DNA of 64,000 nucleotides, taken from positions 124,001 through 188,000 of the forward strand of contig NZ_FXYA01000199.1 in assembly GCF_900184965.1 (NCBI RefSeq), given 5' to 3'. Numbering within the stretch: the first letter of the stretch is position 1; the number at the start of each line of letters is the position of its first letter. The notes beneath the pieces are model-generated. The model had not been told where the DNA came from. It did not search any database and saw only the letters and a program-made list of their open reading frames with translations. Position numbers and translations under genes: made by a program. Shown here piece after piece: positions 9,217-16,561 of the stretch. The DNA is from Akkermansia muciniphila. GTDB lineage: Bacteria > Verrucomicrobiota > Verrucomicrobiia > Verrucomicrobiales > Akkermansiaceae.

Positions 9217-10986
9217 CTAAACGGCAGACAGTTCCAGCACGCCCACATGCCCCGGTTTCAGGGGGTAAGACAGCCCGCGGTCCATCAATTCCCGCCGCTC
9301 AAAAATCCTGTCCTCATCCTCCGCGTCCATCAGGTTTCTGACGCGCACACGATCCGTCTGGATGCCGCACCAGCCGAAAGCATGCTGCGGAATGGAAATG
9401 CGCAGATTGTAGAAATTAATGCTGGGAGAAAGATTTCCCACCACAAGCACGGTAGCCCTGGCGCGGGCATCATGCCGAAGCATGGCATACACCCAGTGGC
9501 CGGAAGTGTCTTCCGCCGGTTCCCTGCCGAACGTGGTGTTTTTCATATTAGCCCAGTTCAGGCCGTAGAAATCTCCCCGGTCCAGCGCCGGATGCTGCAT
9601 CAGGGGAAGAAGCCGCCGATGAAAATTTCTCAGCTCTGCGGATTCCTCCGGCAACAGGGAGGAGTCAAACCGGCCATCCGCCACCCAGGGCTGGAGCCTG
9701 GGGAGGCAGGTGTAGTCAAAAATGCTGGTGCGCCCGTCATGGCCGCCAAAACCGCCGGGCCCCTCCGCCCGTTCCCCCACTTCCTGCCCGTTGTACACCA
9801 GCACAGGACCACTCCCGGAGGCATACACCAGCGTCATGATTGCCGGCAGAACGACAGGGCCCACGCCTCCCCAGGAAAGAGGGGAGCACACGCGCGTTTC
9901 ATCATGGTTCTCCACGTAGCGGACGCCGTGGGTCATGTAGATGGGATTGCTTCGGAAAAGGCGGTCGAAGTCATTGGCCCAGTTATTTCCCGTGTACATA
10001 TGGAGCGCCAGATGATAGCAGTCGGAATCGTAAACGGCATTAAATCCGGCATCCAGAAGGGCGGCGCAAGGATCGCCGGGTGTGGTTTTCATGTGGTCGT
10101 TGTATGCCTCCGCCATGAAAAACACATCCGGCAGACGCACCCGGGAACGGGAAATGGCCCACTTCCAGAAGGCCATGGGGATCATTTGGGCCATGTCGCA
10201 CCTGAACCCGCCAATGCCCAGGCTCTGCCAGAAGGAAAGGATATCGTCCATGATGCGCCATGTCTTGGGCACATGCTGCTTGGGGCTGGTCCACCCCGGC
10301 AGCAGGCGGAGGGCTGGAAGACCGGCCATAAAGTTATAGCCGTAGTTGAGCTTGACCGTTTCATACCAGTCGTACTTGCCGGGATTCCATGTAACGGCAT
10401 TATTGCCCGTCACGCGGCCGAAAGTCATTTCCCCTTCAAACAGGCCGTCCGGCAAACGCAGGGGAGGCCCGTCCCCAGGGCTGTTGGAGGTCAGGTAAAA
10501 GTACCCCTGCTCCGGAGAAAAAAACGTATGGGGATCATCCCCTTCCCCAAAATCGTCATGCCCGTCCCAGTCCGCCAGGTAGGCGCGGGAAACATGGTTG
10601 GGAATAAAATCGATCATCGGCAGCAGCCCCACCGTCCGGCAACGCTTTACCAGCGCCTTGAACTCATCCATTCTCTTCTCCGGGGAGGAGGCCAGATCCG
10701 GATCCACGTCAAAATAATCCACCACCGCATAGGGACTTCCGGCCAGGCCTTTTACGATGGATTCCGGCTGGGCGGCCAGCCCGGGATGGGCCGTCTGCGT
10801 AGCGTGCCTCAGCACCCCGGTCAGCCAGACGTGCGTAAAACCCATCCGCGCTATTTCACGTAATGCTTTATCCGTCACTCCATTAAAAGTTCCGCACCCG
10901 TTCGTTTCCCGGCTCCCCCAGTCAACTCCGTGGGTCTCCATATTGGAAAAATGACGAACAAATAGTTGATAAATGACAGGACGCAT
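9217..10986 (-). CDS. GH13 alpha-amylase family glycoside hydrolase
   Basis: 589 residues, no signal peptide, so cytoplasmic. All GH13 conserved regions are visible: MIDFIPNH (about 124-131), GFRCDMAQ with nucleophile Asp264, FFMAEAYND with acid/base Glu293, and YVENHDET with Asp362. A C-terminal beta domain follows, from about residue 480. The exact specificity (alpha-amylase, maltogenic, or trehalose/sucrose related) cannot be decided here. It fits with malQ at 34986 in intracellular alpha-glucan (glycogen/maltodextrin) turnover. It lies 26 bases after cca and 111 bases before the secretin gene on the same strand. Confidence 0.85.
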   Translation of the reverse strand: MRPVIYQLFVRHFSNMETHGVDWGSRETNGCGTFNGVTDKALREIARMGFTHVWLTGVLRHATQTAHPGLAAQPESIVKGLAGSPYAVVDYFDVDPDLASSPEKRMDEFKALVKRCRTVGLLPMIDFIPNHVSRAYLADWDGHDDFGEGDDPHTFFSPEQGYFYLTSNSPGDGPPLRLPDGLFEGEMTFGRVTGNNAVTWNPGKYDWYETVKLNYGYNFMAGLPALRLLPGWTSPKQHVPKTWRIMDDILSFWQSLGIGGFRCDMAQMIPMAFWKWAISRSRVRLPDVFFMAEAYNDHMKTTPGDPCAALLDAGFNAVYDSDCYHLALHMYTGNNWANDFDRLFRSNPIYMTHGVRYVENHDETRVCSPLSWGGVGPVVLPAIMTLVYASGSGPVLVYNGQEVGERAEGPGGFGGHDGRTSIFDYTCLPRLQPWVADGRFDSSLLPEESAELRNFHRRLLPLMQHPALDRGDFYGLNWANMKNTTFGREPAEDTSGHWVYAMLRHDARARATVLVVGNLSPSINFYNLRISIPQHAFGWCGIQTDRVRVRNLMDAEDEDRIFERRELMDRGLSYPLKPGHVGVLELSAV

Positions 10987-11012
10987 GAGTTGAAATAATC
11001 AAATTTTGACGC

Positions 11013-12407
11013 TTATAATGCTAACTTTTTCAGGTATTCTGCAAGCGCATTCTGTTCCACCGGGGCAATTTGTCCCAGCTGCAGCAGGGCTTCCTCCCTG
11101 GTCCGGAGCGTTCCCTCCAACTGAAGCTCCTGCAGACGGGACAGCCATTTCCCGAAATCAGGCCCCGGGGACAGCCCCAGATTCACCAGATCACGCCCGG
11201 TCACCAGAGGAGGAGGCACCAGAGGGGCATTCCGGTAGGAATCCATGAAGTCCCTGACAAATTGCCAGTTGTCCATCAGTCCGTTGGAGGAAAGGCAATC
11301 CAGGCGGTGGAGTTCCAGTTCATCCCGGAAATGAGGAGCGTTCATGAACATTCGCAGCGTAGATTTCCTCATCTGCCTCACGTTGATGAAGCGCATATGG
11401 CGCTCCACCATGGAACACACCGCATCCACCACGGCATTGGAATATTTTAGCCTTCTTAAAATGACCCTGGCCATGGAAGAGCCTTCCTTGTCATGGCCGG
11501 AAAAACGGATGCGCCCCGTTTCATCCACCTGGCGGCAGGGAGGCTTTCCGATGTCATGCAGCAGAACCCCCAGGGCCAGCACCAAAGACACGGGGGAACC
11601 GTCCCTTCCCAGCGCGTCCAGCATCATCAGCGTATGGGTGTATACATCCCCTTCCGGATGCCATTGGGGAGGCTGCGTACAGCCTATCATATCGTATATT
11701 TCCGGAATGATATGCTTCATCAACCCCGTTTCCACCAGCATTTCCACACCCCGTTTCCTTCCGGGAGACAATAAAATCCTGTCCAGTTCCTCCCTGATGC
11801 GTTCCGGGGCAATCCGGGCCAGCAGCGGCGCATTCCTGAAAATGGAGGAGCAAGTTTCCTTCTCCACCTGAACTTCCCTGGTAACGGCAAAACGTACGGC
11901 GCGCATCAGCCGCAGGGAATCTTCTTCAAAACGGCGGTCCGGCTCCCCGATGCACCTCAATACGCGGGCCCGGATATCCTCCATGCCTCCTACATAATCC
12001 ACCACATGGCCCGGAGGCGAAGAAAACGGATCTTCAAAAAGGCCGTTCATGGTAAAATCACGCCGCCGGGCATCTTCTTCCGCATCCGTAAAACAGACGG
12101 CTTCCGGCCTCCGGCCATCCCTGTAGCTGCCGTCTCTGCGGAAGGTTGCCACTTCAAAGGAAAAACCTTCTCGGCGGACCAGCACCACGCCGAAGGCGGC
12201 GCCCACTTCCCAGGCATCCGGAAACAGGCGCAACACCTCATCCGGACGGGCGGAGGTGGCAATGTCGATATCCTTCACGGAATATCCCAGCAACCTGTCC
12301 CGGACACAGCCGCCCACAAAATATACGGTGTGTCCTGCTCCGGAAAGAACCCGGGCCACGGCCTCCGCGGCCTTTCTCAACAGAATCCCCTCCATGAAAC
12401 GGATCAT
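11013..12407 (-). CDS. cca: CCA-adding tRNA nucleotidyltransferase / poly(A) polymerase family, with HD domain
   Basis: 464 residues. N-terminal class II nucleotidyltransferase head: FVGGCVRDRLLGYSVKDIDIAT with metal-binding Asp pair, then RRRDFTMNGLF and GEPDRRFEEDSLRLMRAVRFA. An HD-type domain follows (VLLHDIGKP, then GHDKEGS). It would add or repair the 3' CCA of tRNA; a poly(A) polymerase role cannot be excluded because both classes share these motifs, but the HD domain favours CCA addition. The start overlaps the stop of the upstream thioredoxin-fold gene by 4 bases (ATGA). A second Met four codons in (12395) is an alternative start. Confidence 0.88.
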   Translation of the reverse strand: MIRFMEGILLRKAAEAVARVLSGAGHTVYFVGGCVRDRLLGYSVKDIDIATSARPDEVLRLFPDAWEVGAAFGVVLVRREGFSFEVATFRRDGSYRDGRRPEAVCFTDAEEDARRRDFTMNGLFEDPFSSPPGHVVDYVGGMEDIRARVLRCIGEPDRRFEEDSLRLMRAVRFAVTREVQVEKETCSSIFRNAPLLARIAPERIREELDRILLSPGRKRGVEMLVETGLMKHIIPEIYDMIGCTQPPQWHPEGDVYTHTLMMLDALGRDGSPVSLVLALGVLLHDIGKPPCRQVDETGRIRFSGHDKEGSSMARVILRRLKYSNAVVDAVCSMVERHMRFINVRQMRKSTLRMFMNAPHFRDELELHRLDCLSSNGLMDNWQFVRDFMDSYRNAPLVPPPLVTGRDLVNLGLSPGPDFGKWLSRLQELQLEGTLRTREEALLQLGQIAPVEQNALAEYLKKLAL

Positions 12408-13702
12408 TCAGGCATGGGCCTCAAAGGAGGAGCGGAAAGAGAATCTTCCTCCGCACCGGAGGGGGAGGAAGGGAATGCGTGCCGCAGCCTGTCAGGCCGG
12501 GAAGCGGAGGGAACGCGCGTATCCGGGGAATTAATCCTGGCCGGCAGAGAAACAGGCTTGGAGGAAGCAGGTGTGGAGGGGACCTTTTTCCCATCCGGCA
12601 TTTCTTTCTTCTTTCCCTCCAGTTTACCCATGACTGCGTACAGGTTGGCGTCAAACAGCATATCCGGCGTGCCGCGCATCAGGATTTTCCCCGCGGGGGC
12701 CAGCAGATACACGCGCGGGGTGAGCCTCACCCGGTAATCCTTAAACGCCGCCGCCTTTTCATCCACCAGGGAAGGCATATCCATTTTCAAGTTTAACAGG
12801 GCCTTTTCCACGTTCTCCCTCTTTCCGGGAGCCACCGGCATCACCGTCAAACCGGGAAACTCTTTCCGGAGAGACGCGGCTTTTTGCAAAAACTGAACGG
12901 AACGCATATCCTGCGGATCCCAAAAAACTACCAGCACGGGCTTATCCCCGGAAGGGAGCGTCACATTTCCGGCCGCCGCGGTGGAAGGAAGGCTGATTCC
13001 AGGCCCGGTCTGCCCGATATTGAGATTACGTATTTCGTATAGTTCCTCCTTCACAATATCCTGAACAGGAATGGGGCCGAAGCTGGAATCATAGCATTTG
13101 ATAATGGCGTCTTTCAGCAATTTTCCGCGGGCCGCCACCAGCCTGACGTCATCCTGAAGCATCCCTGTCGTTTCCTTCATCACCATGGCCAGTCCCAGGG
13201 AAGCCAGGCCCTGGTCCTCCGGGAACTGGTTGTAATCCTTGATCTGTTCCAGAATAACGCGGCAGCGCAGGTCGCGGGAATTGCTCAGGGCATACGCCGC
13301 CTTCCCCGCCCCTTGTTCCCGGAACAGCGTATTTTCCAGGGAATCCAGGCAAAACACGACAATCTTTCTGGCCATATCTCCATTCGGAAACGCCTGCGCT
13401 ACAGCCTGGGGATGATTCAGGAACCAGACGACAGCCGGAAGAAGGCAGGGTTTTTGAGTTTCGGGCTTCTGAAGGTCGCTCCCAGCCTGCCTCCATAATT
13501 CCCGAGCCACCGGAACGGCATCCGGACGGTTCTCCATTAATTCCGCCCTTTTTTCTGCGCTTTCAGCCGTTTTCAATGCGGATTCCCAGTCGGACTGCCT
13601 CATCCGCCAATCCTCCAGCACCCTGTTCATGCCCGTCTCGTCCGCCGGAGCCCATCCAATCAGGCTGCATGCACCGGCTATCACGCAAAACGCTCTCTTC
13701 AT
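12404..13702 (-). CDS. Secreted thioredoxin-fold (TlpA-like) protein lacking the CxxC motif
   Basis: 432 residues with a signal peptide (about 1-20, FCVIAGACSLIGWAPA). The first 240 residues are helical and unrecognised. Residues about 250-370 form a TlpA/AhpC-like thioredoxin fold (KPVLVVFWDPQDMRSVQFLQKAASLRKEFP ... TPRVYLLAPAGKI). Where redox-active relatives have WCxxC, this protein has WDPQD, so it is unlikely to be a disulfide oxidoreductase; it may be a binding or structural variant. The C-terminal 60 residues are Pro/Ser-rich and low complexity. It overlaps cca by 4 bases. Two candidate structured RNAs lie upstream. Confidence 0.75.
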   Translation of the reverse strand: MKRAFCVIAGACSLIGWAPADETGMNRVLEDWRMRQSDWESALKTAESAEKRAELMENRPDAVPVARELWRQAGSDLQKPETQKPCLLPAVVWFLNHPQAVAQAFPNGDMARKIVVFCLDSLENTLFREQGAGKAAYALSNSRDLRCRVILEQIKDYNQFPEDQGLASLGLAMVMKETTGMLQDDVRLVAARGKLLKDAIIKCYDSSFGPIPVQDIVKEELYEIRNLNIGQTGPGISLPSTAAAGNVTLPSGDKPVLVVFWDPQDMRSVQFLQKAASLRKEFPGLTVMPVAPGKRENVEKALLNLKMDMPSLVDEKAAAFKDYRVRLTPRVYLLAPAGKILMRGTPDMLFDANLYAVMGKLEGKKKEMPDGKKVPSTPASSKPVSLPARINSPDTRVPSASRPDRLRHAFPSSPSGAEEDSLSAPPLRPMPE

Positions 13703-13832
13703 ACCCTGCCACTATGCCCTGACGCGTCCCGCACGTCAATCAAACCCCGTGGCAAAACGCTGCCTATTTTTTCTTTCCCTCTCCCTCCCAGCTGTTTACG
13801 TCCCCGGAATACATGTTCCTGAAATGAACAAA

Positions 13833-13944
13833 CCCCGGCGAATCCCTTCGCCGGGGCTGCTGTTCAACTAACTACCTATGAAGACGGTCGAGTCCTTAAG
13901 TGGATGAAGCGCTCTCTCTTTCACTGCATCCGGATCATAACCGT
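13833..13944 (-). ncRNA. Candidate structured RNA, copy A (tandem pair)
   Basis: Read on the minus strand: a 5-base outer arm (13940-13944), a 30-nt hairpin (13902-13931), the closing outer arm (13884-13888), the 18-nt motif TTCATAGGTAGTTAGTTG (13865-13882) and a terminator hairpin (arms 13833-13842 and 13847-13856, loop TCCC on the plus strand) followed by TTTGTT. The 30-nt hairpin folds as a 10-bp helix with one C/T mismatch and a 10-nt loop AAAGAGAGAG. Copy B has the same register with different base pairs. Its 5' end is not defined. It lies in the 504-bp gap between the phosphate transporter and the thioredoxin-fold gene; I do not know the family. Confidence 0.55.
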
Positions 13945-14017
13945 TATGGGTAAGACAAACGCCCGGCAAATATGTTCAAACATTACTTCTTTTGTATGAC
14001 ACAAGCCCCGGGGCAAC

Positions 14018-14130
14018 AAAAAAGCGGCTACGGAATTTCTCCCGTAGCCGCTCCAACTAACTACCTATGAAATCAGGGCTATTCTTGGTGATAAGGAAAG
14101 CTCTCGTTCCTCCCTTATCGAACATCCCTG
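14018..14130 (-). ncRNA. Candidate structured RNA, copy B (tandem pair)
   Basis: Same plan as copy A on the minus strand: outer arms 14126-14130 and 14074-14078 (CAGGG/CCCTG), a 30-nt hairpin at 14090-14119 with a 10-bp helix and the loop GAACGAGAGC, the identical 18-nt motif at 14054-14071, and a strong terminator (arms 14024-14033 and 14042-14051 followed by six T, 14018-14023). The 5' arm could alternatively pair locally (GAACA/TGTTC). It could be a free-standing small RNA or the processed 3' end of the phosphate transporter mRNA, whose stop is 77 bases upstream. Confidence 0.6.
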
Positions 14131-14206
14131 TTCATTCAACATCCCCTCATGAACTAAACGCTCAAGAATTTTTTCCCTCCCGTGAAAAAAACAGAGAACC
14201 GCCGCT

Positions 14207-16447
14207 TTAGGCCGCTACAAAGTTTCGTTCGTCATTGGTCAGGGCCCGCACCTGCACGGCCATGAACCTCATCTCATTAAGCATGTTCAGATAAAGCAGG
14301 GAGGAACGGGTGCGCGTCTGGTTGCGCTGAGCCCGCTTGATCTGGCGCTTGGTGGCCTTCGCCACCAGTTGAAGAAGCTGTTCCTGAGCCACCATCGTGT
14401 AATCGAACTGAATGTACGTCCCCGTCTGGAGCATTTTGCAATATTCATCCAGCAGCTTGATGAGAGCGGCATGCACCTCCTTCAGATCGTCCACCTGGTC
14501 AATCGTAAACGGCGTGTGGTTATTATCCACGTACGTAAAGATGGACTCGGAAAATTGCGACAGGCTCTGCGTAGCTTCGTTCAAATGCTCCAGGGCCTGC
14601 ACAAAGTGGTAACCCATATCCAGGGAGCGGGACTGCATCTTGTACAGGATAGGGAGAATATCGTACTTGTGATGCTCGCTGCTGGTCATGGCCAGCCGTT
14701 CCGCGGCATCCGCCAGTTCCTTCAGGGCCTTCCTGTCTCCCTGGAAAAAGTTTTCCACGGTGTCATTGTAAATCTCCCGCAGCTTGAGCGTGCTGTCCAC
14801 AATCTGGTGGCTGCATACATCCAGAATATTTTCTTCCGTAATCTGGTCAAAACGCTCTACGGAAAGCTTACTCTCCCGCCTGCGGTGCATGATAGTGGAC
14901 TTCACCAGAATGACAACGACCAGGAACAGCAGGCCGAAGATGGCGTAAACCTGCCCGTAATGCAGGATGGTAGCCATGATGGCGGCCAGCGTAAAGGCAG
15001 CCAGCCCGGTCATGAACCAGCCGGAAATCACCGTCAGCACGCCGGTCACGCGGTAAACCGCGCTCTCCCTGCCCCATGCCTTGTCCGCCAGGGAAGACCC
15101 CATGGCCACCATGAATGTCACATACGTGGTGGAAAGGGGAAGCTGCTTGCCCGTAGCCCATGCGATCAGCAGGGAAGCGACCGTCAGGTTCACCGTGGCT
15201 CGAATCAGGTCAAAGGCTACCCGGTCCTTGGGATTCAAAGGCTGGGGGGCGGGATCCCACTGGTGGTTCATGCGTACCAGCATGCGGGCGGGAATAAGCC
15301 TTTTTACCCCGCGTCCCAGGGCGATAGCGCTGCGAACAATGGCGCGGGCGGGGGGGACGGAGCCGAAACGCTCAATACCGCCTTCACCCTGTCTGGAAAG
15401 TTCCACGCCGGTGGCGATCACCGTTTTCGCCTTTTTGGAGAACCACAGGGCAAAAATCATCATGCAGCCCGCGGCGAACAGAATGTAATGGTTTACCGGC
15501 ATGCCCTGCCCCGGCATCAGACACTCCATGGAGAGGATGGATGAGGGAGAGCCTCCGGCCGCCGCCACACCTCTGGCGTACTGGAAGGAATCCAGGCCGC
15601 CCATGAAAACGCCGATGAAATTCACCAGGTCGTTGCCCGCAAAGGCCAGGGCCAGGGAAAAAGTGCCCGCCAGAACGGTCAGGCGCAGGATATTCGTCAT
15701 GAACAAATGCTGGAGCAGGAACATGAGCACGGAAAAACCGCCGAAGGCCGTGAGCAGGGCCATGCCCAGATTCTGGTCAATGTATTGGATAAACGAGGGT
15801 TCCATCAGGGTAGATTCCTTCAGGCCCTTGAAAACGGCGAAATAGGCGATCGCCGTCATGGCCATGCCGCACCAGAAGCAGCCGAACCATTTGAATCGGG
15901 ACTGGTATTTAAACGTGAACGCCAGACGGGAAATCCACATGACGATGGTGCCTACCGTAAAGGCGATGGCTACGGAAAGAAGAATGCTGGTGACAATTTC
16001 AAAAGCCTTGTCCGTATTAATGAAATCCCACACGGATTGAACCAGGCGGAGTTTGGAAATCTTGAACAGGGCCGTCGCTACGGAAGACCCTAAAATACCG
16101 AACACCAGGGAAACGGTGGTGGACGTAGGCAATCCGAACGTATTGAAGGTATCCAGCAGGATCACCTCACTGATCATCACCCCCAGGAAGAGCAGCATCA
16201 CTTCATGATAACTGAACATGTTCGGGTGAAAAATGCCGTTGCGGGCCACTTCCATCATGCCTCCGGAGAAGCAGGCCCCCACCAGCACGCCGATGGAAGC
16301 TACGGTCAGGATCACCCGCACGGGAGCGGCCTTGGAACCGATGGCGGAATTGAGGAAGTTGACGGCGTCATTCGCTACGCCGTTGATCAAGTCAAATGCC
16401 GCCAGAAGCAGCAGGGCCGTGATGATAATCCAGTAGATTGAGTCCAT
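14207..16447 (-). CDS. PiT-family inorganic phosphate transporter with C-terminal PhoU-like domain
   Basis: 746 residues. The N-terminal 540 residues are polytopic with both PiT repeats: FDLINGVANDAVNFLNSAIG near the start, GLPTSTTVSLVFGILGS at about 105-125, and LPLSTTYVTFMVAMGSSLADKAWG in the second half. The last 200 residues are helical and soluble and resemble PhoU/DUF47 (MTSSEHHKYDILPILYKMQSRSL), which usually comes from a separate neighbouring gene; here both are fused. It would take up phosphate with protons or sodium across the inner membrane. It lies 114 bases after hrpB; two candidate structured RNAs follow its stop. Confidence 0.88.
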   Translation of the reverse strand: MDSIYWIIITALLLLAAFDLINGVANDAVNFLNSAIGSKAAPVRVILTVASIGVLVGACFSGGMMEVARNGIFHPNMFSYHEVMLLFLGVMISEVILLDTFNTFGLPTSTTVSLVFGILGSSVATALFKISKLRLVQSVWDFINTDKAFEIVTSILLSVAIAFTVGTIVMWISRLAFTFKYQSRFKWFGCFWCGMAMTAIAYFAVFKGLKESTLMEPSFIQYIDQNLGMALLTAFGGFSVLMFLLQHLFMTNILRLTVLAGTFSLALAFAGNDLVNFIGVFMGGLDSFQYARGVAAAGGSPSSILSMECLMPGQGMPVNHYILFAAGCMMIFALWFSKKAKTVIATGVELSRQGEGGIERFGSVPPARAIVRSAIALGRGVKRLIPARMLVRMNHQWDPAPQPLNPKDRVAFDLIRATVNLTVASLLIAWATGKQLPLSTTYVTFMVAMGSSLADKAWGRESAVYRVTGVLTVISGWFMTGLAAFTLAAIMATILHYGQVYAIFGLLFLVVVILVKSTIMHRRRESKLSVERFDQITEENILDVCSHQIVDSTLKLREIYNDTVENFFQGDRKALKELADAAERLAMTSSEHHKYDILPILYKMQSRSLDMGYHFVQALEHLNEATQSLSQFSESIFTYVDNNHTPFTIDQVDDLKEVHAALIKLLDEYCKMLQTGTYIQFDYTMVAQEQLLQLVAKATKRQIKRAQRNQTRTRSSLLYLNMLNEMRFMAVQVRALTNDERNFVAA

Positions 16448-16561
16448 AACTGTCTCTTGTGAATGGTGGGCGGAGGGCGTCCGCGAGCTGCACCACCGCC
16501 TCTTTACACGGAAACGGTCGATTTTGCTACTGTTTTGTTACAGAAAAATCCTTTCTCCTTA

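Noticed and set aside
8599-10863. 754-codon plus-strand open frame opposite the secretin and GH13 genes
   Set aside because: It spans two well-supported minus-strand genes and their gap, has His/Gly/Arg-rich composition typical of antisense frames in GC-rich DNA, and shows no domain.
14064-14211. Plus-strand frame starting at the ATG inside the repeated CAACTAACTACCTATGAA motif (also at 13878)
   Set aside because: The two copies give unrelated peptides of very different length, there is no ribosome site, and the T-run orientation and helix covariation support minus-strand RNAs instead.
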